Position numbers and translations under genes: made by a program
Part shown: positions 1 to 8,990 of the stretch, in pieces
Layout of the letters: each line of letters starts with the position of its first letter
How positions within the stretch are numbered: position 1 is the first letter of the stretch
Assembly (NCBI GenBank): GCA_964420405.1
Contig: CAYQTL010000019.1
Span: 1-62,749 of the forward strand
Reading direction: 5' to 3'
DNA from: CAYQTL01 sp964420405
Lineage (GTDB): Bacteria > Acidobacteriota > Thermoanaerobaculia > Thermoanaerobaculales > Sulfomarinibacteraceae
Length of the DNA: 62,749 nt
Notes under the pieces: model-generated
Database searches by the model: none
Told to the model about the DNA's origin: nothing
The model's input: only the letters and a program-made list of their open reading frames with translations

Positions 1-230
1 TCGACCCCCAGTGGCCTCAACCGCAGCCGCTCCCTCCGGTGGGTTGCGAGCCGGCAGGCGCAGACCGAACCCGTCCCTCCGCTCCGCGCAAGCCCGCGAC
101 GGCCCAACCACGTCGAAGCTGTCGCTGCTGGACGCCTTCGGCGGGGGGCGCGTAGACGACGGCGGAGGCATACTGGCGCCATGACGCGGGGGGACAACCG
201 GGCGGCCGGCGGCGGCCGGGTGGGCGGCCG
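1..230. other. Left edge, no confident gene
   Basis: Two forward frames stay open from the window edge, one to a stop near 162 and one to a stop at 182-184. Either could be the tail of a gene that begins outside the window. Neither has composition or motifs that decide between them, so no coding call is made. No hairpin or repeat stands out here. Confidence 0.3.
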
Positions 231-3200
231 GTGAAGCCGGTGGCCTCCGGCAGGCTGCCGGGCCTCGCCGCTCCCGCGGGCTTCGCGGCGCTGGCGGCGG
301 TGCTGGCGGCCGTCGGTGAGCTGGGCTGGAGTGAGGCGACTGCTGCGGCGCTGGCGGCGGTAGTGGGCAGCGGGCTGCCGGCGCTTGCCGGCGGCCACGG
401 TTGGCGCCGGCGGCTGGCGGAGCTGACCATGCTGCCGCCGGCCTGGGCCCTGGTGATGATCCCCGATCCCCTCATGCGGCGTGCGGCGGTGGCACCGCTG
501 CTGGCGGCCGCCGCGGCGGCGGCGACGGCGGCGGCGTGGAGCCGGACACGGTCAGGGGTCCGGCCGGTGCTGGCCGCGGCCCTGGGCGTCGCCTGCCGCT
601 CGGCGGTTGGGCTCGAGGGTGCGGCGGGCGCGACGGGCGCGGTGCTGGCGGTGGTGGCGGCGGCGGTGGCGCCGGCCGGCATCGCCGTTCGCTGGCCCGC
701 CGGCGGGCTCGCCGCGGCGGCGCTGGTCGGGATCGCGCCGATCCAGTCCTCGCCGTGGCTCGGCGGGATGCTCGCGGCGGGCGGGCTCGCCATCGGGTTG
801 GTCGGCGGACGGCCGCGAAGCGCGTTCCGGCCCTGGGGCTGGGCGCCGGGGATCGCCGGCATCGGCCTCGCCGCGGCGGCCGTGGTGCCGTTCGGGCTCC
901 CGCCGTCGGGCCCCGCGAGCGCCGCCACCGTGGCGGGCGCCGGCGTCCTGCTGGCCGCGACGGCGTGGCTGCCCGCCGGGCCGGCCGGCGTGCTGTGGCT
1001 TCTGCTGCCGGCGACCACCGGGCCGCCGCTGCCGCCGCCGCCCGACCACGCCGCCTTCCGGCTCGAGGCCGGGGCGCCGCCGGCCGTCCTGTGGCCGGCC
1101 CGGGGTCCCCGCTACGGGCTCGATCTCGCCCTCGGCAACGGCGCCGGGGTGCCCGCGGGAACCCCGCTCGCGCGACTCGAGACGAGCCTCGGCACGACCG
1201 TGCTGCGGGCCGGCGAGCACGGTGCGGAGGCGGCCCGCCAGCGCCACGACGTGCGCCGGGTCGCCGCCCACGGGCTGCCCGCGAACCCCGTGTGGCGACC
1301 GGCGGGCTGGGGCGGGCCGGTGCCGTGGCGGGTGGCCGGCCGCACCATAGTGCCGGTGGCCGACGGCGAGCGGCCCGTGCTGACCCGCGACCCGGACCTC
1401 GACCCGCGGGTCGTACTGGTGGTGGAGACCGGCGGCCCGGCGGCTCCGACCGCGCCCCGTACGTGGGATCTCGGCGAGTGGCTGCTGGCGGCGGCGGTGG
1501 CGGCGGCACTGCTCCAGCTCCTGTCGGGCACCTGGCGGCGGCCGGTGGCCGCGGTTCCGTGGGCGCTGCTGGCCGCCGGCGCGTGGCTCGCGCGGCTGCC
1601 GGTGGAGCCTGTGCGGCTGCTGGGCGAGCGGTTCGCCGTCGACCTGGCCCTCGCCGCGCTGCTGGCGGCGTGGCTGCCGGCGGCCCGGAGCTGGCTCGGG
1701 CGGGGGAGAGTGGCGCTGGCGGCGGCAGCGCTGCTTCTGCCGCTGGCGGTGGCGACGCCGCGGCTGACGCCGCCGCTGTACGGCGACGAGCCGTTCCACC
1801 TGCGGGTGATGCAGTCCCTGGTCGAGGATCGCGATCTCGACCTGGCGGACGACGTGGCGCCGGTGCCGGCTGAGAGGCGCTATCAGGAGGACGGTCACCT
1901 GTTCCACTCGCCGGCGCTCGGCGTCCTGCTCGCGCCGGCGTATGCGGCCGGCGGCCGGACCGGCGCGCTGCTGGCGCTCGCGCTGGCGGCGGCGGCGGTG
2001 GTGGCGCTGGTGGTGCGGCGGTCGCGGGCGCTCGGCGTGCCGGCCAGCCGCGGGGCGATGCTGGCGCTGGCACTGCTGCTGACCTACCCGCTCGCGATCT
2101 ACGCGACCCAGATCTGGCCGGAGGTGCCAGGCGCCCTGGCGGTGGCGCTGCTGCTCGTCCTCGCGGGCGACCGCCCGGTGACGGGAGCCGTGGTGGCGGC
2201 GCTGGCGGTGGCCGTCAAGGCGCGCCTCGCGCTCGTGACCCTGCCGGTTCTGGTCGCCGGCTGGTGGCGCGCCGGCGGTCGCCGGCGCCCCGGGGCGGTG
2301 CTGGCCGCCGCCGCGGCGGCCGCGGCGGCCGGTCTGGCGGTGGGGTGGGTGACCATGGGTCACCCGTTCGGCTACTACCGCCGGCTCCACCACCTGCTGC
2401 CGTCCGACCCGCTCCAACCGGTGCGGGTCGTCGCCGGTCTGGCGGTCGATGCGGCCGGCGGCCTCCTCGTCGCGGCGCCGCTGCTGCTGCTGGGCGCCCT
2501 CGGCCTCGGCGCCCTGTGGCGTCGCGGTGGCCCCGCCGAGCGGGGTCTGGTGGTGGGCCTCGGCGCCACCGTCGCGGCGCTGCTGCACTCGCTGGAGTGG
2601 TACGGCGGCGGGGCGCCCCCGGCCCGATACCTCGTGCCGGCCCTGCCGGTGTTCGCCCTCGGCCTCGGCATGGTGCTGACGCGACCTGTCCGCTGGCGGG
2701 CCTGGGCATGGCTGTTGGCGGTGCCGTCGTTCGCCGTGTGGTGGGTGCTGGTGACGCGCCCCCACCTCTCGCTGAACCCCGGCGACGGGAGCTGGTGGGC
2801 CACCACCGCCCTCGCCCGGCGCCTCGCCGCCGACGCCCGCTGGCTGACACCGTCGCTGCTGGTGCCGGGGCCGGCGGTGTGGGTGGCGGCGGCGGCGGTG
2901 GCGGCGGCGGTGGTGGCGGGATGGCTGGCGCGCCGCCGGGCGCGGGCGGTGTCGCGGCTGGCGGTCGGGGTGTGGCTCGCGGTGGCGGCGGCGGTGGTCG
3001 GCGCGGCCGTCCTCCGCCCGGACCGGGTGGTGGAGCTGGAGGCCGCCCAGGTGCGCCGCTTCGGAGGCGCGCCGCAACCCCCCGAGGGCACCCCGTCCCG
3101 GTTCACGGTGCCGAACGGCTGGCGGATCGGCGACGGCGACCGGGTCGAGGTCCCGCTGCGGCTGCCCCCCGACGCACGGGTGATGCTGGAGGGGTGGCTG

Positions 3201-3404
3201 GCGGGGCCCGCTCGGGCCGGCGCGGTGCTCCACGTGCGCTGGGACGACGGCCCCGAGATCGCCCGGCCGGTGCGCGGCCGACGCCGCGACGCCCGCCTCG
3301 AGCTGCCCGGGGTGCCGGGCCCGGGCCACCGCCGTCTGTCGATCCGTCTCGAGGCCCCCCGCGGTGGCCTCGCGGTCCTCGACCGCCTAGTGGTCGAGCG
3401 GTGA
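231..3404 (+). CDS. GT-C type membrane glycosyltransferase, 1057 aa
   Basis: This is a very hydrophobic protein. The first roughly 300 residues are a run of membrane helices, followed by a soluble stretch (about 300-400). A second membrane part contains YGDEPFHL near residue 516, which looks like the acidic first-loop motif of dolichyl/polyprenyl-phosphate-sugar dependent GT-C enzymes (PMT/ArnT type). The last roughly 110 residues are a soluble beta-rich domain. The inferred role is transfer of a sugar from a lipid-phosphate donor on the outer face of the inner membrane. It is about twice the length of a typical GT39/GT83 enzyme, so the N-terminal half may be a fused membrane module. GTG at 231 is the first usable start; the ATG at 181 runs into a stop. 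Family assignment rests on topology and one motif. Confidence 0.75.
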   Translation: MKPVASGRLPGLAAPAGFAALAAVLAAVGELGWSEATAAALAAVVGSGLPALAGGHGWRRRLAELTMLPPAWALVMIPDPLMRRAAVAPLLAAAAAAATAAAWSRTRSGVRPVLAAALGVACRSAVGLEGAAGATGAVLAVVAAAVAPAGIAVRWPAGGLAAAALVGIAPIQSSPWLGGMLAAGGLAIGLVGGRPRSAFRPWGWAPGIAGIGLAAAAVVPFGLPPSGPASAATVAGAGVLLAATAWLPAGPAGVLWLLLPATTGPPLPPPPDHAAFRLEAGAPPAVLWPARGPRYGLDLALGNGAGVPAGTPLARLETSLGTTVLRAGEHGAEAARQRHDVRRVAAHGLPANPVWRPAGWGGPVPWRVAGRTIVPVADGERPVLTRDPDLDPRVVLVVETGGPAAPTAPRTWDLGEWLLAAAVAAALLQLLSGTWRRPVAAVPWALLAAGAWLARLPVEPVRLLGERFAVDLALAALLAAWLPAARSWLGRGRVALAAAALLLPLAVATPRLTPPLYGDEPFHLRVMQSLVEDRDLDLADDVAPVPAERRYQEDGHLFHSPALGVLLAPAYAAGGRTGALLALALAAAAVVALVVRRSRALGVPASRGAMLALALLLTYPLAIYATQIWPEVPGALAVALLLVLAGDRPVTGAVVAALAVAVKARLALVTLPVLVAGWWRAGGRRRPGAVLAAAAAAAAAGLAVGWVTMGHPFGYYRRLHHLLPSDPLQPVRVVAGLAVDAAGGLLVAAPLLLLGALGLGALWRRGGPAERGLVVGLGATVAALLHSLEWYGGGAPPARYLVPALPVFALGLGMVLTRPVRWRAWAWLLAVPSFAVWWVLVTRPHLSLNPGDGSWWATTALARRLAADARWLTPSLLVPGPAVWVAAAAVAAAVVAGWLARRRARAVSRLAVGVWLAVAAAVVGAAVLRPDRVVELEAAQVRRFGGAPQPPEGTPSRFTVPNGWRIGDGDRVEVPLRLPPDARVMLEGWLAGPARAGAVLHVRWDDGPEIARPVRGRRRDARLELPGVPGPGHRRLSIRLEAPRGGLAVLDRLVVER

Positions 3405-3464
3405 CGGCGGGCGCTGCCACCCGGGCCGAGCAGTCTGAGGGCGTGGCGATCCTGAGCGCGGCGG

Positions 3465-3482
3465 ACTCCCTCGCCGGGGAGT
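3465..3482. terminator. Weak hairpin between convergent genes
   Basis: ACTCCC and GGGAGT form a perfect 6-bp stem around a 6-nt loop in the 107-bp spacer between two convergent genes. There is no T-tract, so it is only a weak candidate for a bidirectional terminator. Confidence 0.3.
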
Positions 3483-3511
3483 GAGGCGGTCGGACGCAGC
3501 CGCCGGGGTGG

Positions 3512-4396
3512 TCAGGTGTCGGCGAGGGCCCTCGCGGCGGCTCGGTAGGCCGTACGCCGGGCGGGGCGCAGCAGGGCGCGGACGGCGAGGGAGAGGCGCA
3601 GTCCCCTCCGGATGGGCGCGAGATCGTGGGGGTGATGGCGCGCGGCGTAGCGCAGCAGGTTGCGGTGGTACGCCCCGAGGAACGCGGCATCCGGCAGGGA
3701 GGCGACACTCGAGCCGCCGAGGTGGCGGGCGCGCGCCGCGGGCTCGACGACGAAGCCTCCGCGGGCCGGGAAGCCGGGCTCGCCGAGCCGGCCCACGAGC
3801 CGGGCGCAGAAGTCGGCGTCCTCCCACCACGCCGGGGCGAACGCCGGGTCGAGCCCGCCGAGGGCGTCCCACACCGCCCGGCGGACGAGCCATGCGGCCG
3901 CGGCGGGCTGGGGCACCGGCACCGGCGTCGCCGGAGGCGCGGCCGGGAATGCGGGCCGCCCGGGCCGGCCGAGGGCGAGGTCGACGGCCCGCGGCAGCCG
4001 GCGCAGCTGCCAGCGGTGCTGGGTCCGGCCGTCGGCACCGACCAGCAGCGGCACCACGCCGGCGGCGTCGGGGCGCTCGTCGAGGGCCTCGACCAGCCGG
4101 CGGACGGTGTCGGCCTCGAGCTCGGCGTCGGGGTTGAGCAGCAGCAGCAGCGGCTCGCTGCAGGCGTCGACGCCGCGGCCGGCGGCCCACGCGAAGGAGT
4201 GGTTCTCCTCCAGCGCGACGACCCGGATCCCCGGCAGCTCGCGGCCGAGCCGCGCGGCGCCGCCGTCGCCCGATCCCGAGTCCACCAGCACCACCGGGCC
4301 CACCAGGCCGGAGGTGTCGGCGAGTGCGGATGCGAGGCATCGGCGGACCTCGTCGCCGCCTCGCCAGCGGACGACCACCACCGCCAGCCGGCTCAC
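3512..4396 (-). CDS. Glycosyltransferase family 2 (rhamnosyltransferase-like)
   Basis: A 294-aa GT-A fold enzyme. It has the N-terminal nucleotide-sugar strand (LAVVVVRW), a VDSGSGDGG segment, the metal-binding DxD-like NPDAE at residues 88-92 and the acceptor-side acidic motif WWEDADFC, which fits rhamnosyl/galactofuranosyl-type GT2 enzymes that extend lipid-linked glycans in the cytoplasm. The open frame continues upstream, but the real start is GTG at 4396, which overlaps the stop of the upstream gene by four bases (GTGA). It is the last gene of a three-gene leftward operon. The sugar specificity cannot be read from the sequence. Confidence 0.88.
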   Translation of the reverse strand: MSRLAVVVVRWRGGDEVRRCLASALADTSGLVGPVVLVDSGSGDGGAARLGRELPGIRVVALEENHSFAWAAGRGVDACSEPLLLLLNPDAELEADTVRRLVEALDERPDAAGVVPLLVGADGRTQHRWQLRRLPRAVDLALGRPGRPAFPAAPPATPVPVPQPAAAAWLVRRAVWDALGGLDPAFAPAWWEDADFCARLVGRLGEPGFPARGGFVVEPAARARHLGGSSVASLPDAAFLGAYHRNLLRYAARHHPHDLAPIRRGLRLSLAVRALLRPARRTAYRAAARALADT

Positions 4397-5550
4397 GGGC
4401 GGCTCCCGGCCAGCACCAGGGCGGCACGGAGCAGCGCCGGGGCCAGGCGGCCGCGGGGCACCGCCGGCAGCGCCGGCAGCGCGGCCAGCAGCGGCGACGC
4501 CACCTGCGACCAGCGCCAGCGCACCCGAGCCGCGTCCATCGCCCGTCTGTACCGCTCGCGGAAGCGCTCCCGCAGCAGCAGCTCGATGGCCGCGGCGGCG
4601 GCGCGGGCGTCGGCAGGCGGGACCACCGCGCCCCAGCCTTCGGCCCGGGCGCGCTCGGCGACGGCGCCGCCCTCGGTCAGCAGCACCGGCACGCCGGCCC
4701 ACAGGCCGTCCAGCGCGCGGGTGCGGAACGACAGCTCGCTCTCCGGGCCCGGCCGGTGGAGCACCGCCACCACCGACGCCCGCTGCAGCGCCCGGTGGCG
4801 CTCGGCGTAGGGGATCCAGCGCTCGAGCGCCACGACCTGCGGCGGCGCGAGGCCGTGCCGGGCCGCCCGCCGCTCGAGCTCAAGGCGGTCGAGGTGGCGG
4901 CGGCCGCCGGGACGGACGGCGGTCGGCACCACGACGCTGATCCGCGCCCCGCCGAGCCGTGCCCGGGCGGCGAGCAGCGTGTCCAGGTCGAGCCATGGCC
5001 ACGTGCCGCCCCACCACAGCACCACGTCCCAGCCCGGGGGGACGCCGGGCAGCTCGGACGGGCTGTCCGCGGGCGGGCCGTCGGGCAGCCCGAACGGCAC
5101 CTCCAGCAGCGGCAGGCCGGGGCGGCGCAGGCGGCGGCTCCACCACATCCGCTGGCGGTCTCCGGCCACCAGGAGGGCGTCGGCCCGGGCCGCGGCGAGG
5201 GGCACCCGTGCGGCCGCCGTGCGCCGCCGTCGCCGCACCTCGGCGGTGTCGGGCATGGCGGCGAGCTCCGCGAGCAGCGGCGTCGCGCCGTCCACCACCA
5301 ACCGTCGGCGGCCCACGAATGCGCGGGGCGGCAGGCACCAGGCCGGCGCCAGGACCGCGTCGAAGGCGCCGAGGCGGGCGCGCTCGGCGACCCGGGGTCC
5401 GGTGGCTGCCGGCGGCCTCGAGCCGGCGTCCCCGCGCACGAGCACGTCGTGGCCCGCCGCGGCCAGCACCCGGCCGAGCTCCCAGGCGCGGACCGCCGAG
5501 CCGGCCATCTCGGGGCCGAGGCGGTCGTCGGTGAGAACGAGGACCTTCAA
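4393..5550 (-). CDS. Glycosyltransferase, GT4/GT-B fold
   Basis: A 385-aa GT-B type enzyme. Its N-terminal Rossmann half begins KVLVLTDDRLGPEMAGSAVR, a WWGGTWPWLD stretch sits near the domain linker, and the donor site is represented by RALDGLWAGVPVLLTEGG. The start is a TTG at 5550: a GGAGG box lies five bases before it and TTG overlaps the TGA of the upstream gene (TTGA). A much longer open frame exists upstream but belongs to the shadow of the neighbouring GT2 gene. Middle gene of the three-gene operon; it presumably adds one sugar to a lipid-linked intermediate on the cytoplasmic side. Confidence 0.85.
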   Translation of the reverse strand: MKVLVLTDDRLGPEMAGSAVRAWELGRVLAAAGHDVLVRGDAGSRPPAATGPRVAERARLGAFDAVLAPAWCLPPRAFVGRRRLVVDGATPLLAELAAMPDTAEVRRRRRTAAARVPLAAARADALLVAGDRQRMWWSRRLRRPGLPLLEVPFGLPDGPPADSPSELPGVPPGWDVVLWWGGTWPWLDLDTLLAARARLGGARISVVVPTAVRPGGRRHLDRLELERRAARHGLAPPQVVALERWIPYAERHRALQRASVVAVLHRPGPESELSFRTRALDGLWAGVPVLLTEGGAVAERARAEGWGAVVPPADARAAAAAIELLLRERFRERYRRAMDAARVRWRWSQVASPLLAALPALPAVPRGRLAPALLRAALVLAGSRP

Positions 5551-6464
5551 CCAGCCTCCGGCAGCGACCCCAGGCGCGGTCCCTGGGTCCGCCGGAGCCA
5601 GCCGCGAGCGACCAGCGCCGGCCAGGCGGCGGCGACCGCGGCGGCGACGGCGACGGCCCGGCGGTCCTGCCTCGCGAGCGTTCGCACAGCGCGGATCTCG
5701 CCGCGGACCAGCTCCGGCATGGCGGTCGCGAAGCCGGCGGCGGTGAGGTTGCCCGCCAGCGCCCGCCAGCGGTTCGCCAGAATCCACCACGCCCTGCGCC
5801 ACGGCAGCCGGGCGGCGGTGGCCGAGCCCAGGTGCCGCACCTTCGCGTCCGGCACCCACCGGGCCTCCCAGCCGAGGCGCCGCAGGCGCAGGCCCAGGTC
5901 GAGGTCCTCGTGGAAGCTGTCGAACGCCTCGTCGAACACCGCGCCGCTCTCGAGCGTCGCGCCGGCCAGGGCCGCCGTCCGGAAGACCGCCGCGGTTCCC
6001 GACACGGCGAGCACCGGCGACGGCGTCGTCGGCTCGTCGGCCGCGTCGGCGCCGCGGTCGCGCTGGACCGGCAGACCCCAGCGGTCGAATGCGATGCCGC
6101 GCCCGTCCACGTGCCTGCCGGCGGCGTCGACGACGGTGCCCTGGACCGCGCCGGTACGGCCATCGGCGGCGATGCCGGTCGCGAGAGCACCGAGCCAGCC
6201 AGGTTCCGGGACGGCGTCGTCGTTGAGGACCGCCACGAACGGATGGTGTCCGGTCGGCACGAGCCCGGCGTTGACGGCGGCCGCAAAACCGAGCCGCCGC
6301 CGGCTGCGGACCGCTTCGACGGCGGCCGGCAGCGGCGCGTCCGCGCCCGGCCCCGACAGCACCACCAGCGCCCGGGCCGGCGGCGGCTCGAGCCTCCCGA
6401 CCGCCTCGAGACAGGCCGCCAGCGTCGGGCCGGCGAGCGACGGGATCACCACCGGGATCGTCAT
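5547..6464 (-). CDS. Glycosyltransferase family 2
   Basis: A 305-aa GT2 enzyme and the first gene of a leftward operon of three transferases. It has the GT-A start MTIPVVIPSLAG, a DxD-type NDDA at residues 81-84 and the FHEDLDLGLRLRRLGWE acceptor-side motif. The C-terminal roughly 60 residues are amphipathic and arginine-rich and may sit on the membrane. The ATG at 6464 was chosen over an upstream in-frame extension because everything upstream of it is hexamer repeat and promoter. A TATACT -10 box lies 34 bases upstream. Confidence 0.87.
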   Translation of the reverse strand: MTIPVVIPSLAGPTLAACLEAVGRLEPPPARALVVLSGPGADAPLPAAVEAVRSRRRLGFAAAVNAGLVPTGHHPFVAVLNDDAVPEPGWLGALATGIAADGRTGAVQGTVVDAAGRHVDGRGIAFDRWGLPVQRDRGADAADEPTTPSPVLAVSGTAAVFRTAALAGATLESGAVFDEAFDSFHEDLDLGLRLRRLGWEARWVPDAKVRHLGSATAARLPWRRAWWILANRWRALAGNLTAAGFATAMPELVRGEIRAVRTLARQDRRAVAVAAAVAAAWPALVARGWLRRTQGPRLGSLPEAG

Positions 6465-6498
6465 CGGGCACCGGCCGTTTCGTCCGTCCGGCGGTGGC

Positions 6499-6504
6499 AG
6501 TATA
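6499..6504 (-). promoter_or_regulatory. -10 box TATACT of the GT2-GT4-GT2 operon
   Basis: The hexamer TATACT on the reverse strand stands out against very GC-rich flanks, 34 bases before the ATG at 6464. No good -35 box is visible. Confidence 0.55.
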
Positions 6505-6519
6505 GAGCGCCGCGGGTGC

Positions 6520-6715
6520 GGCCCCGATCCCCGATCTGCTCCGTTCCCGATCCCGATCCCGATGGACCGGTCGACGCCGTGACGGCGGCCGGGCCGGTCA
6601 TCCGGCTCGCGAGGGAACCCGGGCGGGGGACGGGACATCCGGGAACGGGATCGGGGACGGGATCGGGATCGGGATCGGGATCGGAACGAGGATCGGGATC
6701 GGAGACGGGGCCTGG
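6520..6715. repeat. Composite inverted GATCCC/GGGATC hexamer element
   Basis: The spacer between the divergent glycosyltransferase operons carries a left arm of CGATCC/CGATCCC units (6522-6563) and, after about 70 bases, a long right arm of CGGGAT units (6634-6712). The arms are complementary and could fold into a large imperfect hairpin. Related copies occur near 16.7, 27.0, 44.9 and 47.6 kb. Confidence 0.8.
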
Positions 6716-6762
6716 AACGGCCCCGTCGCCCTCCGATCCTGTCCCGCGGGCCCCGCCTCCCC

Positions 6763-6768
6763 TACAAT
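6763..6768 (+). promoter_or_regulatory. -10 box TACAAT, leaderless start
   Basis: TACAAT ends six bases before the GTG at 6775, so the expected transcript start falls on the start codon itself. No Shine-Dalgarno sequence is present. Confidence 0.6.
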
Positions 6769-6774
6769 GACGCC

Positions 6775-7896
6775 GTGCGGATCCGTCTCGCCGTCGATGC
6801 GCGCAAGCTGACCGACTACGGCATCGGGACCTACCTGAGCCATCTCCTGCGGGGGATCGGTGGCCGTCCGGACCTGGAGCCGATCGTCGTCGCCCATCCC
6901 CGCCACGAGGAGCGGGTCCGCGCCCTCATCCCCGGCGCCAAGCTGGTGCTGTCGGCGGCGCCGGGCTACTCGGTCCGCGAGCAGGTCCAGCTGCCGGCGG
7001 TGCTGTGGCGCGAGCGGCCCGACCTGGTCCACTTCCCCCACTACGTGATGCCGGCGGTCCTGCCGCGGCCGGCGGTGGTGACGGTCCACGACGTGATCCA
7101 GCTGTTCTACCCGCCGGCGCCGCGCCCGCGCAGGTCGCTGCTGTACATGCGGGCGATGATGCGGATGGCGCTGCGGCGCGCGCGGCTGGTGCTGACGCCG
7201 TCGCGGGCCTCGCGCAGCGACCTGATGAGCCTGTTCGGCGCCGACGGCTCGCGGCTTCGGGTGGTTCCGATGGGCGTCGACCCGGCGTTCGCCGAGCGGC
7301 CCACCGCCGAGCGGATCGACCAGCTGAAGCAGCGCTACGGGCTCAAGCCGCCGCTCGTGCTGGTGGTGGGCAACGACAAGCCGCACAAGAACTTCGACCT
7401 GGTGCTCCGGGCCTATCACCTGGCGGTGCGCCGCCACCGGCTGCCCGGCCAGCTCGTGTTCGTCGGCGGCGTCGCCGAGGACGGCCGCCTCGCGGCGCGC
7501 AGCCGGCGCCTCGGTCTCGACGGACGGGTACGGTTTCTCGGCCGGGTTCCCGGCACCGATCTCCACGGGGTGTACCATGTCGCGGCGGTGCTGCTGCACG
7601 TGGCGCTGTACGAGGGGTTCGGCCTGCCGATCCTCGAGGCGATGCGGGTCGGGCTGCCGGTGGTGACGTCGAACCTCGGCGCGATGCGCGAGCTCGGCGA
7701 CCCGGCCGCGAGGCTGGTCAACCCCCTGGACGTAGACGAGGTGGCGTCGGCGCTGGAGCGGGTTCTGGTGGACGATCCGATGCGCCGAAGGATGATCGAG
7801 GCCGGCCGCCGCAAGGCGGAGAACCTCACCTGGGAACGGATGACCTCCGAGACGGTGGCCGCGTACCGGGACGCGGTCGGGGGGAGTCGGGCGTGA
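6775..7896 (+). CDS. Glycosyltransferase family 4
   Basis: A 373-aa retaining GT-B enzyme of the GT4 family. The N-terminal half starts RLAVDARKLTDYGIGTYL, typical of mannosyl/glucosyl transferases. The linker has VGNDKPHKNFDLVLRAY and the donor site has YEGFGLPILEAMRVGLPV with the E-x7-E pair. It likely uses a nucleotide sugar to extend a lipid-linked oligosaccharide in the cytoplasm. It is the first gene of a rightward three-gene operon with another GT4 and the initiating sugar-phosphate transferase; its stop overlaps the next start (GTGA). The GTG at 6775 is set by the TACAAT box six bases before it. Confidence 0.92.
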   Translation: MRIRLAVDARKLTDYGIGTYLSHLLRGIGGRPDLEPIVVAHPRHEERVRALIPGAKLVLSAAPGYSVREQVQLPAVLWRERPDLVHFPHYVMPAVLPRPAVVTVHDVIQLFYPPAPRPRRSLLYMRAMMRMALRRARLVLTPSRASRSDLMSLFGADGSRLRVVPMGVDPAFAERPTAERIDQLKQRYGLKPPLVLVVGNDKPHKNFDLVLRAYHLAVRRHRLPGQLVFVGGVAEDGRLAARSRRLGLDGRVRFLGRVPGTDLHGVYHVAAVLLHVALYEGFGLPILEAMRVGLPVVTSNLGAMRELGDPAARLVNPLDVDEVASALERVLVDDPMRRRMIEAGRRKAENLTWERMTSETVAAYRDAVGGSRA

Positions 7897-8990
7897 GAGT
7901 GGCGCTGGTACACGACTGGCTGACCGGCATGCGCGGCGGGGAATGGGTGCTGCACGAGATCGCCGAGATGTTCCCCGCCGCACCGGTGTACACCCTGCTG
8001 CACCGGCCCGGCAGCGTCGACGAGGCGCTCGAGCGCCACCCGATCCAGACCTCCTGGCTGCAGGGTCCGTCCTTCGGCGGCCGCCGCTGGCGCTACCTGC
8101 TGCCGTTGATGCCGGCGGCGATCGAGAGCTTCAACTTCGCCGACTTCGACCTCGTGATCTCCACCAGCCACTGCGTCGCCAAAGGGGTGATCCCGCCGCC
8201 CGGCGCCTACCACGTGTGCTACGTCCACACCCCGATGCGCTACGCGTGGGACCAGCGCAGCGTCTACCTCGAGCGGATCCCGACCCTGCTGCACCCGATC
8301 GTGCAGTCGCGTCTCGCCCGATTGCGGCAGTGGGACATGGTGTCGGCGGCCCGGGTCGACAGGCTGGTCGCCAACTCACGGCTGGTGGCGTGGCGGATCA
8401 AGCACTACTGGAACCGGACCGCCGAGGTGATCCCGCCGCCCGTCGACACAGAGTTCTTCACCCCCGGCGGGCGCCAGCCCGAGCGCCGCCTGTTGACGGT
8501 CGCGGCCCTGGTTCCGTACAAGAAGGTGGAGGTCGCGATCGAGGTGGCTCGGCGGCTGAAGGTCCCGCTCGACATCATCGGCACCGGGCCGCTGCGCGGG
8601 CACCTGGGGCGTCGGGCCGGCGGCGACGTCCGGTTCCACGAGTGGGTCGGCCGCGAGCAGCTGCGCGAGGCGTACCGGAGCGCTGGCGCGCTGCTGGTGC
8701 CCAACGTCGAGGATTTCGGGATGGTGACCGTGGAGGCGCTGGCCTGCGGGACCCCCGCGGTGGGTCTGGCGGCGTCGGGGACCGCGGACGTCGTGCGTCC
8801 GGGGGCCGAGGGCGAGCTCGCCGAGAGCTCGTCGCTGGAGGCCCTCGTCGACGCGACCGCCCGCGCCCTCGACCGCGCGTGGGAGCCCGGGCGGCTTCGT
8901 CAGCGCGCCCAGGTTTTCTCCCGCGACCAGTTCCGCATGCGGTTCCGGTTCATGCTCGACCGGCTGGGGTTGGGGAGCGCCTTCTCATGA
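7893..8990 (+). CDS. Glycosyltransferase family 4, WbaZ-like
   Basis: A 365-aa GT4 enzyme. The segments HDWLTGMRGGEWVL, CYVHTPMRYAWDQRSVYL and the C-terminal EDFGMVTVEALACGTPAVGL match the WbaZ/WcaI-like mannosyltransferase group used in O-antigen and exopolysaccharide assembly. GTG at 7893 overlaps the preceding stop by four bases, and its own stop overlaps the ATG of the next gene (ATGA), so the three genes are translationally coupled. The frame is open a long way upstream, but that part is the shadow of the preceding gene. Confidence 0.9.
   Translation: MRVALVHDWLTGMRGGEWVLHEIAEMFPAAPVYTLLHRPGSVDEALERHPIQTSWLQGPSFGGRRWRYLLPLMPAAIESFNFADFDLVISTSHCVAKGVIPPPGAYHVCYVHTPMRYAWDQRSVYLERIPTLLHPIVQSRLARLRQWDMVSAARVDRLVANSRLVAWRIKHYWNRTAEVIPPPVDTEFFTPGGRQPERRLLTVAALVPYKKVEVAIEVARRLKVPLDIIGTGPLRGHLGRRAGGDVRFHEWVGREQLREAYRSAGALLVPNVEDFGMVTVEALACGTPAVGLAASGTADVVRPGAEGELAESSSLEALVDATARALDRAWEPGRLRQRAQVFSRDQFRMRFRFMLDRLGLGSAFS

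Noticed and set aside
552..3329. 925-codon open frame on the reverse strand opposite the GT-C gene
   Set aside because: It is a shadow of the forward gene produced by very high GC. Its composition is Arg/His/Pro/Gly/Gln-rich without motifs, and the forward frame has membrane helices and a GT-C motif.
6634..6712. Regular CGGGAT hexamers considered as a CRISPR array
   Set aside because: There are no unique spacers between repeats and the unit is six bases; these are tandem hexamers.
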